This document shows, piece by piece, positions 45,121 through 56,328 of a stretch of DNA of 64,000 bases (the stretch's first letter is position 1; each line of letters opens with the position of its first letter). Source of the stretch: Diogma glabrata. Lineage: Eukaryota > Arthropoda > Insecta > Diptera > Cylindrotomidae. Below the pieces are notes generated by a model. It was not told the DNA's origin. It was given only the letters and a program-made list of their open reading frames with translations, and ran no database searches. The position numbers and the translations under genes were made by a program. The DNA is taken from the NCBI GenBank assembly GCA_963693315.1, contig OY856187.1, positions 48,564,485-48,628,484 on the forward strand, given 5' to 3'.

Positions 45121-45322
45121 TGTACACTGAATTGAACTTTTATACGAATATATAATATTACTTTACACCGGAAAGCTAAAAAAAATATATGAATACTGTA
45201 ATATTACACCAGTTCACAGAATTTATAACAAACAAACTGATTACACTTGGAGATCTCTTATATTATGAATCACAGAATGAATAATTTAACAAAACTATTT
45301 GTTGGCTGGCAACGCTCCTACA
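45121..45322 (-). repeat. Probable Gypsy-type LTR
   Basis: On the minus strand it runs TGTAGGAGCGTTGCC ... TATAAAAGTTCAATTCAGTG ... TACA, about 202 bp with TGTA/TACA ends, followed at once by a tRNA-Lys primer site. A second LTR was not found in the window, so the outer boundary rests on the TGTA start only. Confidence 0.55.
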
Positions 45323-46319
45323 TGGAGCATGAACGCCTTAAAGAAAAAAAAAAAAAAATTAGTTGGCTAACATGAAAAATAATTTATTTAAAAAAACAAA
45401 TCAAAAATTATATAAATTAAAATTCAATAAAAAGTTTACATTAATTTATTTCTTCAATGTTGTCTTCTTCATGTTTTATTTTATATCTTCGTTTATCTTG
45501 ATGGTTAATTAAAGGTTTTATTATATCAAGCAAAAAGTAATCCGTTCCTTCTCAAAAAGCAATACATAAAAATAGCACGGCACGAAACGGATTTGATGAT
45601 CCATTCTACAACTAGAATTAGACAATTTGTGTTTAGCATCTCGTACGGTCACAACAGTATAAACTTTTTCTATTAATTTTTGTTTTTCGTCATCAGTAAA
45701 ACTCATGTACCATTTGGCGAGACGTGCCCTTCTTCACAAAGTTACAAATTCATTTTCAAAAACTGATAACATAACACTTGCTTGATAAATAACTTTTATT
45801 TCTTGAATGTAAAACATATTTCGTTTATATATTTTTATAGATGCAATTGAGGTTTTGACATTTTATTAAATTCACAAATATAAAAAAACCTTTACAATAT
45901 TAACACAATAATTGAAATGAAAAGCAAATTTATTTTCTTTTTACTTTTAAAACAAAATTTTTGAAATAATTAACAATATTAATATTACTCAAAAGTATGC
46001 TGTGTGACGATTCAGTTATGACTGAGTTTTAATTTTATTTCAATTTACATAATTTACTGATCGTATATCTATACTAATCTCCTTGGTCCAAACAATTGGA
46101 TCTTTTATATAGCATATTATCGATCTTCTGTTTCATTTTCCAATAAGCAATTCTCGTTTTGTTAAAAAAAAATCATCTATGAAAACTTTTATTTTCAATA
46201 AAAAAAATATTTCATTGTACAGTGGAACGACGTTTATTACAATTGAAAAAAATTAATTATTTGTTAATTTCATTGAATTTGAAAACAATTATTTTAGAGT
46301 AAAAACTGAAAATAGTCCG
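45323..46319. other. AT-rich sequence, one short unassigned frame
   Basis: The minus-strand frame 45706-45521 begins [19 protein letters not shown], has more balanced composition than its surroundings and could be a first exon or TE fragment, but I recognise no family. Otherwise nothing is seen. Confidence 0.4.
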
Positions 46320-46640
46320 TCGTTACATACACCAGATATATTCATCACTGCTTTGCAAGGCATACTTTGAATTTATATCATCGTTAATGTTTTTTTAGGC
46401 GTACTACATGAATACACCAGATATATTCATCATTGCTTTGCAAGGCATACTGTAATTTAATTTCATCGTTAATGTTTTATAAGACATATTACAGGAATAA
46501 TCCAGATATATTCATCATGGCTTTGCAAGGCATACTTTAAATTCATATAATCGTTAATGTTTTGTGAGGACTACTTTAAATAAAGATCATCGTTAATGTT
46601 TTGGCATACTTTAAACTAATATCCTCGTATTAAGTATCAA
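46320..46640 (+). repeat. Tandem repeat of about 82 bp, 3.5 copies
   Basis: Units share ACACCAGATATATTCATCA, GCTTTGCAAGGCATACT, and ATCATCGTTAATGTTTT in order, at about 46328, 46412 and 46498, plus shortened units at about 46570 and 46600. No coding potential. Confidence 0.85.
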
Positions 46641-49347
46641 GAAAAGAACTGTATATTCATATCATAAATTGAAATTCAATCATTTTTGGTGAGTCTCCAG
46701 TTAATTTGCATCAAATTATTTTCGAACAAAAAATACAGTCCACTGCCTAATTGGAGGCTGAAACAGGCGTCTTGATTCGATTTTCCGCCCATATCACTAT
46801 TCTTCGATCGTCATTATTAGGTGCACCTATTTTTTATAACATTAGATTCTTCGATCCCCATTAATAGGCGCTAACACTGTCCTGCGATTGGCATTATTAG
46901 GCTCAGCAAGCTTTAATTTATATTTTCATCTTGTTGTTCTTTTGAGCGAAATATTATTTAAGTGAAAATTCAATTTAATACAATTTACTGTTCACTTTAA
47001 AGGCGGAATTATTTTGGATATTAAAATCAACCAAAATAAGTTGAAAAATTTGACTTTCTGGCCAATATGAATTTATTCCAAATCTAACAGATTGCGCTAA
47101 AATTTTCAACTGTGTTTACGGGGCCTGGAAAATCAATGCAAATGCCTCTGGTAATGAAAAAAACACAAAAACACAGAATAACACCGGCAATTGCACTCCA
47201 CTATGCTTCTGGCTACCCAACTATGTGCAACTATGATCTTATAACTGATAACGTTAAGTTAGTTTAACAATAATCGAAAAAATTGTTATTCATTTTTGAT
47301 CTACTAGTGTAACAACCCCGCGTACTGCAGTCCCTGCTATTGACATATGAGTTAACTTGACATATCCCATACAACTGTAAATAGCGGTGAGATATTACTA
47401 ACAAAGGTATCTTAAGGGTGCTGGCGAATGAACTCCATTCAGTCAATTCTAAGCACACTCAACCTCAGTTTTAAATATTCCTTGATGACTATTGTTTGCT
47501 CGACAAAACAAGCCTTCATGTAGAGTTATATAGAACTCAGTTTGCTTATTTATGACAAAAAGTTTTCACAAAACCAGTACTCCAACTTAATTTATCTACA
47601 GTATTCTTCAAGGGTTAAAAAAAATTATACAAATTCATCATACATTAATAAGATTAAATTTCCTTCATTATAATATATTTCCTATTTTCTTTATTACATA
47701 AAAATGTGTCTCATATATAATTAAACGTAAACAAAAAAAAATCAAGAGACGCGGTAGTGTCTTGCGCGCCATGTTTTGAAAGACACTACTAGTATATATA
47801 CTGTGCACCGAATAGGTTTTAAAGGTTAAAATTTTCATTTCGAATAATTTGCATTTTTTCTACAACTGTATGTTATCAATAAAAGTATATCTTATTTAAC
47901 TATATGTTTGTCATTAGTAAAAAAAAAGTCAGCATTCATGCTTTTTTCTGAAAGTTTATAAAATCAAAATTTTGCTTTCCCAAACTTTTAGTAAAATTAA
48001 AATGTTTTTACAAATTTTTATACCACGTTGGTAGCATTGATATGAATGTAGTAATTTAGTATCATTTTGGCGAATTTTCAAAAACCAACCAAATGTACAG
48101 AATTGAAAAACACAAAATTATGCGAATTGAAATTTATTATCCCTCAATATTGGTAATATTTAACAACAGTTAAAAAACTTAAACACGAACCCAGATTCGT
48201 TTGCAACATATAGTTGTTTTCGATAAACATATTTGTTATGTTTGTAGCCAGAAAACCCATCAAATGTTTTATTAATATATTAAATGGAAGTTGGTATTAT
48301 AAAGGTATTAGAAAAAAGAATATATTTAGAATATGCTTTCAGTAAAAAACCTATTATTGATGTGTTAAGAAAACGATGTTGTGAAAACATGTATTTGGTG
48401 TATTATGTAAATTTGTTATCTGAGAGAACCCAACAAATGTTATATCGATAATAAATTTTAATTTTTATTTCATTTTATTTTAGAACGTTGGTATTTATTT
48501 TGAAGTGATGAGATTAAAAAATAATTTAGTAGGCTTTAAAATTTTGTGTTTTTAAGCTTTATGAGATATAAAGAAAAGAATTTGAGAAAATTTTATTATT
48601 ATTTTAAGGGTTCCGTACTTTGAAAAAATAGAACAAAACCCTTATGGCGAGGATTTGATTGTTTATTATCCATTATTCACAACGACTTTCTCACTGAAAA
48701 TGAAAATATATGTATTTACGTATATTTATGTGGTAAGATAAGGCGAAAATGACAAATATGTGCCGATTTCTAGATTGAGGTGATATATAACCGTAAAAAC
48801 TGAAATTTTTCAAAACTTTCAGTCAATCATAGACTATAAAGTTTATGGAAGACACCAATGGTACTTGGCTGAACATAATCAAGAATTTTTAAAAAAATTG
48901 TTTAATTGCGAAACACTTAATTTCACATCTTTTTTCGCACAATGTTGTTTTGTTTATTATTTATTTAGAGTAAATAACAATCGATTTAAGCTTGTATGCT
49001 ATCCTCAAGAACTTTTATAAAATTGTTATGTTAATTTTTTAAAATTATTAGTCAAATACTATAGTTTTTATGTGTGTGTTTCCGTTGTATGTAATAATTT
49101 AATTAATTTTCGAATGCATTGCTTTAGACTTATTTTCGAATATTTCTTTTACTTTTTCATGAGTTGTTCATGTCATGAGTTGAGACCTGTTTACATAAAA
49201 ACGATACTTTTATTTTTTAAAATATTGCACCTAGGTCCTAGATTGATAAAAAATCGAGAGTAAAGTTCTCTGTAGAAAACATTTTATATGGATAATAATA
49301 ATTTGATTCTCCCATATTATATTATAACTTTACAAAAAACAGTCAAA
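46641..49347. other. Mixed AT-rich sequence, no supported gene
   Basis: Three loose repeats of a 35-50 bp word (TTCGATCCCCATTAATAGGCGC-like, split by changes) lie at 46800-46915. The patches 47100-47460 and 47750-47815 are less AT-rich. GGTAGTGTCTT / AAGACACTACT at about 47753-47793 forms a small hairpin. GGGTTCCGTAC ... AACCCTTATGG at about 48608-48645 resembles common dispersed-repeat ends. No gene is supported. Confidence 0.45.
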
Positions 49348-50469
49348 TCGTCGCAAAAACAACCAAAAGGCTGTAAAAAAGCCGCGCCATGTTTTTCTTT
49401 AGCTTGAAACTATCATTTTAACTATAAGAAATAAATTGTTGTATCTTATTCTTTACAAAAACTTCTCAAATCATAAAGCACTAGTTATAAAATTTCTTAA
49501 TGGCATTTTGTTTTCTAAACATCTAGCTATATTATATAATTTAAGTAATACTCTAGAACTACATATCATAATTCTAAAATATATAATAAATATGCACATA
49601 TATTAAAATTTATTTAAGCAGAGGAAATATAATTTATTTTTTTTTCTATAAAAACCGCTCACTTTCACTTACATATTTCTTGAACAAAAACCTTGGTGCG
49701 ACCTTTTCTTAATATGACAATAAAGCCAACCGCATAGTGACTATGGTTGACTCATAATAAACATTATATTGAAATAACCATTGATTAAATAGCAATCTTA
49801 AATGAATATCAATGAATGCTAAAATTCAGTACGAAAATAAATTTATTGATAATGTTATTTCATAGTCATCGTTATATTGTTATAGTTGCCATTTGCTAGA
49901 TATTCTTACAGCAAATCATGTCTTATATAAAATTAAACATACCGTAATAATATAAAGGGAATTTCAAATAGATTACTATACTTTAGGAAAATTGTAGAAA
50001 ATATGATACTGACTTAATTAATATAATTAGAAGTCCACTGTTGAATTCATCGGCTTTTCACAGTCGTCTGAAAATAGACCTTAGGAATGACATTATTAAA
50101 TTAATTGAGAAAAGGTCGCGCCAAGGTTTTTGTTCAAGAAATATGTAAGTGAAAGTGAGCGGTTTTTATAGAAAAAAAAATAAATTATATTTCCTCTGCT
50201 TAAATAAATTTTAATATATGTGCATATTTATTATATATTTTAGAATTATGATATGTAGTTCTAGAGTATTACTTAAATTATATAATATAGCTAGATGTTT
50301 AGAAAACAAAATGCCATTAAGAAATTTTATAACTAGTGCTTTATGATTTGAGAAGTTTTTGTAAAGAATAAGATACAACAATTTATTTCTTATAGTTAAA
50401 ATGATAGTTTCAAGCTAAAGAAAAACATGGCGCGGCTTTTTTACAGCCTTTTGGTTGTTTTTGCGACGA
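49348..50469. repeat. Long palindrome with almost identical 360-bp arms
   Basis: The left arm 49348-49711 (TCGTCGCAAAAACAACC ... CCTTGGTGCGACC) is the inverse of the right arm 50106-50469, with a single visible mismatch near the inner end. The central 394 bp are not repeated and not coding. Low-complexity runs are identical in length in both arms. The structure is that of a foldback-type transposon or a recent inverted duplication. I see no clear target duplication. Confidence 0.95.
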
Positions 50470-51575
50470 TATAATTTCATTCTCCATTCTTCATTTGAAA
50501 ATTTCAAAAGAGATAAAAATCAAAATGAAATTAATTTTAATTAAAAAAATATTTTCTAAAAGAAAACAAAAAAAAAAAAGAAAATTATCTTCAAAAATAT
50601 GAAACTGAAGAAAATTAATTGAATCTAATATAGTAATTGTTGTCATAGTAATTATATGTGATTTTTCAAACACTTTGTAAAATTTAAGTTTTTCTTGTGT
50701 ATCTTAAGAAATCGTAATAATAATGTCACAAAGATTTTCATCTTCATTTAAAGAGAGTTTTCTTTCTTAATTTTCAGTTTTTTGTGTTGAACATAATCGT
50801 TAATGTTTATTATGAAAGTTAATTATGTGTGAGATTAAGAAACAAAAAACACATAGTTTTGTTTTGTTTTATTTTGGGATACAATCTAATGTTATGATAT
50901 TGTTAATAATCGGGACGTGCTTTACTTTTATAGTTTTGGGAGTTTTTGAAACATGAAGATGTTATGTTAAGGGTTGGTTTGGTGTAAAAATATTATTAAT
51001 TATAGTTATATTTTGAGAATTTATTATACTATTGTATAAAAAGGAAATGGTAACATGTGGAAATGATTTTGATTAAGGATTTTTAATGAACTTCTTAGAT
51101 AGTTACATTAAAATTTCACATACTTTCTAATTTAAAAATTAAGTTTATTTGATGATAAGCTTGTTAATGAAAACAGTAATATAAAGCTTACGATACCTAA
51201 ACTGTCATCATTACATAACAAGATTTGTGTTGTTTATTGGTATAAATTTGCTTTATTGCTTGAATTGCCAACAAGTACAACTAAAGAGCTCTAACGACTT
51301 GAAGAATACTCGATTATCCAAAAAGATAGCATTTTTTATAACTGAAGTATAGACTATAGGCTTTAAGAAAAAGTTGTATGGTCTATCATGTTTTTACGGC
51401 AAGATATTGTTGTAAGTATCGAAAAGAGTTTTGATATAAGTATTATTACCAGAAGAAGAAGAACTCAAGACTAGTTTAGTTTTTTAAATTTGAGTTACAG
51501 AATTTTGAATTTTTTTTTTTTGAATTGAAGAGCTTTGCTTTATTTTTCTTAAACTCGTTTTTTTACAATCCAATT
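50470..51575. other. AT-rich sequence without gene
   Basis: Only background frames. A nine-to-ten base T run and A run near 50570 and 51510. Nothing else supported. Confidence 0.5.
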
Positions 51576-53380
51576 TAGGCCAATAGAATAACGGAAAAAG
51601 ATATGGCTTACGTGTTGTTGCTCGTAACAGGTCAGAAATTTTTTTAATCTCTGGAGTAGGGTACTCACATAATGGACATGCCGAGTCCACTCGCCCAGCA
51701 CCTGGGGACTGGAGTTATGCAACAAAGTGTGCTGGAATTTTTTTTTTGCTTCCTTGTAAGCGATATAACTCGTAAATGGTGCACTTTAGGATACTGGTGC
51801 TGTGGAACTTTTTTGCTCCTTAAATGTTTTTCTATAACTTAAAATAAAAAAAAAAAACAAAAATAATTTGTTTTGTTGCAAATTTTTGCGAAAAATGGCG
51901 AAAAAATGTCTAAAAATCGATGTTTTTCAATTGAATTTAGTTATTTGCAAATAATTGTTTATAACACAATTGACCCCTTTATCTTGTAGCAGAAACCTCA
52001 ACGAAAAAAGTAAGGTTCAGAACGTTTCATTCGGCTTGATAGTTTTTGCACAATTCCATTTTGCACTTAATGCCCCTAAAAAAGTTGTTATCTTTGGGCA
52101 GGCCGCAAGGTCTGAGTTTTTATCCGATCCCAATTTGCTTAACGGAAATTGAAAGGGTGTAGTTTCAGCTTTAAATAACATCTGTGTTGCCTATACCCAT
52201 ATTCAATATTAACAATAACTACAGTCGTTTGAAAAACCCGCGAAAATTCCTTAGTTGCAAAATAAAATTTCTCAACGAATTTTCCACTTAACGAGATTCG
52301 GTTTTAAAATTTGCAAATCCCTTAGAAAACCGAAGATTTAAAAAGAAACCTCTCTAACATGATTTGGACCGAGTTATGACCCAGTTTGTTTTTGAAACCA
52401 CGATTGTAACATTGATTTTGTATGCCATATATCGACTGCAGGAACCGAGAATTTCCCTCCAAAATGATACTGTTGTGCTCACAAGATGCTGGGTCTGTGC
52501 CTACCCAACACGCGATTGGTTACTCTGACTACTGCTTGTAACGTACTCTATGAAAAAATAAAACGTCCTGTTTAGTATACGTAAAACGTACGTAGCGACA
52601 CGATGTATAATTGAGTATTATTGTAATGACAAATAAATTTAATGAAAAAGTAATGAACTACTTATGTGTAATCATGTCCCAAATCATGTAAGAGAGGTCT
52701 ATTTTCTAAAATCTGAGGTTTTCTAAGCACTTTGCAAATTTTAAAAACGCATCTCGTTAAGTTGAAATTCTGTTGAGAAATTTAATTTTACAACTAAGGA
52801 ATTTTCGCGGTTTTTTGAACCACTGTAATTGTTGTTAATATTGAATATGGGTATAGGCAACATAGATGCTATTTAAAGTTGACACTACATCCTTTCAATT
52901 CTCGTCAAACAGATTGCAATCGGATGAAAACTCAGACCTTGCGGCCTGCCCAAAGTTAACAACTTTTTTAGGGGCATTAAGTGCAAAATGGAATTGTGCA
53001 AAAACTATCAGGCCGAATGAAACGTTCTGAAGTTTATTTTTTTCGTTGAGGTTTCTGCTACAAGATAAAGGTGTCAATTATGTTACAAACAATTATTTGC
53101 AAATAACTAAATTCAATTGAAAAACATCGATTTTTAGACATTTTTTCGCCATTTTTCGCAAAAATTTGCAACAAAACAAATTATTTTTGTTTTTTTTTTT
53201 ATTTTAAGTTATAGAAAAACATTTAAGGAGCAAAAAAGTTCCACAGCACCAGTATCCTAAAGTGCACCATTTACGAGTTATATCGCTTACAAGGAAGCAA
53301 AAAAAAATTTCCAGCACACTTTGCTGCATAACTCCCTGTTACCAACAACAACACGTACAATCCGTAATTCTATTGGCCTA
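51576..53380. repeat. Foldback family B, complete palindromic element (copy 2)
   Basis: Ends TAGGCCAATAGAAT (51576) and ATTCTATTGGCCTA (to 53380) with ATT on both sides, a possible 3-bp target duplication. Arms of about 800 bp run to a loop at about 52385-52665, and the inner pairing includes AAAATTTGCAAA, CCTCTCTAACATGATTTGG and their inverses. The right arm lacks about 90 bp present in the left arm (CTCTGGAGTAGGGTACTCAC region). The short frames in the two arms encode the same peptide because they are inverse copies, not because a protein is conserved. Confidence 0.88.
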
Positions 53381-53574
53381 ATTCCTCTAAAGCTAAAGAA
53401 ATATATTTTTTATAACTACTGTACATTTAATGGTTCTCTTTGGAACACTCTAAATATTTGTTTTTAATTACAATGGTTTTTTTTGTCATTTTATTATAAT
53501 AATCATTTAACAAAGGATTTTTTTATTTATTTATGATTTAGTTTGCATTCGAAAAATTTTTTATCGAATATCCT
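53381..53574. other. Spacer between family B element and LINE
   Basis: AT-rich, nothing recognised. The LINE 3' end probably lies at the T run (A-tail on the minus strand) near 53572-53582. Confidence 0.4.
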
Positions 53575-53719
53575 TTTTTTTTATCTAAAACCTAATAATA
53601 ACTATTAACTAATTACATCTAATTCTATTCTAAATCATTGATTAATGTATCAATGAGTAAATTTATATCGGCGGGAATAATTTTTACTAATATCTAATAT
53701 CTGTCTCCCTATCATCATT

Positions 53720-54235
53720 TTCTTATTTCCACCAAATCGTTTTAGTATATTTTTGCAGATCTTTGGTATCTGCCACGGGTATGTTTATATCAAATTTTAA
53801 CTGATCATTCGATATGTTTTCATAATATTGATATAATTTCGAGTCTGTTGTTCTTCTATTAATATGATAAATTAATGGGATACCGTTATTCTTTTGTATT
53901 AAATTTTGTTGATCCAGATAAATGAAAGCTTCTGGTGGTATATATCCATTTTCCATAGCTTTTATGTAATACAACGGATTGGGATAATATATTTGGGATA
54001 TTAATGCATTTTCAGTTACCTCCATTATATTATTAAAGTGTTTTCTGCAAATTTTTATTATAAAATTATCTATTCTTCCTATTTCCCCTTTTTGGTATAT
54101 AAATTTGTTCGATTAATAATGAAAATCCTTTGCTGGATTTCTCCATTTGTTGATGCAAGCTCTTATGATTTTTCTTTCAAATTTTCGAAATTTTTCCATA
54201 TTAATCGCACTAATATTAAACCATAACCATAACAT
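53720..54235 (-). pseudogene. LINE ORF2 C-terminal remnant
   Basis: The frame reads NMEKFRKFERKIIRACINKW shortly after the deletion junction, then has one in-frame TAA at about 54117 and continues open to 53723 (IYYPNPLYYIKAMENGYIPP, RRTTDSKLYQYYENIS). The FERK-xx-RAC phrase and following region are typical of the far C-terminus of Jockey-like LINE polymerases, beyond the thumb. It is out of frame with the preceding endonuclease. Confidence 0.7.
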
Positions 54236-54813
54236 TTATACTCAATTTCGTTATTTTCTACCCAATTCTTTAAAAAAATATTACCTCTACAATTATTTAG
54301 TGTGTTGTCCCACTCTTTATTTTTAGCATTAAGATCTCCTCCAATTACATAAAAGTTCTCATTTTTGTCTAACTCTAAAATTTTAAATAAATTATGAAAT
54401 TCTTCTTTAAATAATTCTTTATTATTTTCTGATGCATATGCGAAAATTAAAAACAAATTATTATGACCTTGAATTTTCATTGTAATTATCGTCGTTTCTA
54501 AACATTTATTACTCAAAATCGAACCATTTCTATTAACATTATACTTAATATCTTTTCTCACTAGAATTGCTGTACCCCCTCCGTTTTTGTTTATTTTTCT
54601 GTCTGATCTTATCATATTGTATTGCTCAAAGAATAAATTATGTTTTTCATTTAATTTTGTTTCAATTAAAAAGACAATATCCGGTTTATGGTTTTCCAAA
54701 AATTGCGTCAAATATATTCTTTTTGTAGTGGAAATAAGAGAATTTACATTAATAGAAAATATTTTAATTGAGTTTAACCTAATTTCCATCTTGCTTTGAA
54801 TATAATTCATCAA
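54163..54813 (-). pseudogene. LINE ORF2 AP-endonuclease domain, 3' deleted
   Basis: The open frame of 216 codons starts MMNYIQSK. Endonuclease motifs seen are INVNSL (Asn site), DIVFLIETKL (catalytic Glu), GGGTAILVRKDI, and FYVIGGDLNAKNKEWD (GDxN catalytic pair). In an intact LINE this domain nicks the chromosomal target to prime reverse transcription. The expected SDH-type end of the endonuclease and the whole reverse transcriptase are gone; about the last 25 residues belong to the fused downstream sequence in another frame. Confidence 0.85.
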
Positions 54814-54858
54814 TTCTTTTCGAATTGAATTGGATATTATTTTCTATATTACTTAGTC

Positions 54859-55246
54859 CAGGGGTGCCCAGAAATCATGGAAGAGATGGCCAAAAATTTA
54901 CAAGAACAAGAATGACTGGCCGCACGGAAAAAAAAATAGATAAACAGTATAAATTATGTTAAGATTTTTTATTCAAATTAAGTCGCGAACATTAAATTCT
55001 TGTGTAGTATTACTAATTCTTAGTTCGTTTTTCAAATTAATGTCAGTTAGTCTATTTCTATAGGAATTTGTTAGGAATATTTAAGTTTGAATTTAGTACG
55101 TACCAAAATATTGTACTTTTTTAAACGGAACTTATTATTATTGGTTATTTGATATTTGGTGATATTTTTTATAATATTTTTACTGGCCGCACCAAATCAT
55201 AAAACTGGCCGCATGCGGCCAGATGGCCGCAGTTTGGGCACCGCTG
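54859..55246. mobile_element. 388-bp hAT-type MITE
   Basis: Ends CAGGGGTGCCCAGAA and TTTGGGCACCGCTG, with perfect 8-bp target duplications ACTTAGTC (54851-54858 and 55247-55254). ACTGGCCGCA and CGGCCAGATGGCCGC words cluster at both ends, while the centre is AT-rich and noncoding. Removing it together with one duplication restores the LINE ORF1 frame, so it entered after the LINE was in place. Confidence 0.93.
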
Positions 55247-55415
55247 ACTTAGTCTAAGATTAATACTACTTACATTTTTTAAGATATCGCTTAAGATGGA
55301 TGCTGTTGGTTGTCTCCATTTTAGTAGCTTCTTGTATGATACCACTATTGTTTTTGTTAAGTCCGATTTAAAATATCTTTATAGGTTATTCCTTGTTTAA
55401 CATTACTGAAATCTA

Positions 55416-56328
55416 CAGGCTGATTCTGAGTTAAGAGGTCTTAGCTATGATTATTTCTGTTATGACAATTTTTTTAAGAGGAATATCTTAATTGCGATTC
55501 TGTGAACGTTGTCACAAAAAACCTCATAATAACTCTACAAATATATTTTGGAGATCTTTCAAACGGCTATTTCTATAAACAAAAGTATTATAAAATGTCA
55601 TATTTTCTTTTTAAATAATTTAAATACAAATTAAAATACCATATAAATTATTATTAAGAATTATGGTATATTATATAATAATTTTTTATAAAAATCAAGT
55701 TTATGTTTTATAAAATGTTTTAAGGTATCAATAATTTTTGTTTGTGAAAATACCAAACGCCATTTTCAATAATCAAAAGTGTATTTTATTTTATAATAAT
55801 TTATATACAATTAATATAAAATCATACCATATATTAATTATTTTGCAATAAATTTGTTAGAAAAGAATTATTGTTTTTCCTTAAAGTTTATATAAAATTT
55901 GCAAAATTTTCATAAAACAACATGAGACGTAAAAGTTTGATATTGCAAATATGAAATTTTCAATCGCCATTTTATTTAAAACCAATATATATCAATATAT
56001 ATTTTGTTTATATTTTTGATTCAAACTAAAATAAAATATAGATAATTATTATAAATTTTATAATAATTACATAAATAATTCATAATTAATATTTTATCTT
56101 TTATTAATATAATTTTTCATACAAGATTTCAAATAAAAAATATGAAACTTTAAGTTATGATGCTTAAGATGACCATGTTTGATGGTCTTACGTTAAGAGG
56201 TTTTTTTTTGACATCTCACAGTTGTGACTACATACAGAATCGCATTTAAGAGGTTTTAGTCTTAGCTAAGAGAAAAGTCTTTGCTATGACTATTTTTACA
56301 TCTGTGAGGGTATGTCAGAATCAGCCTG
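55416..56328. mobile_element. 913-bp MITE with CTA target duplication
   Basis: The terminal inverted repeat CAGGCTGATTCTGA is perfect at both ends, flanked by CTA on each side (55413-55415 and 56329-56331). Subterminal parts share AAGAGG, CTTAGCTA and GCGATTCTGT in inverted order. The middle is very AT-rich and noncoding. Removing the element and one CTA rejoins LINE ORF1 in frame. A 3-bp duplication would fit the PIF/Harbinger group, but the assignment is tentative. Confidence 0.88.

Noticed and set aside
51955..53077. Matching 60-65 residue frames at 51955 and 52895 (TPLSCSRNLNEK...).
   Set aside because: They are inverse copies within the two arms of the family B palindrome, and copy 1 at 33030 has no equivalent open frame.
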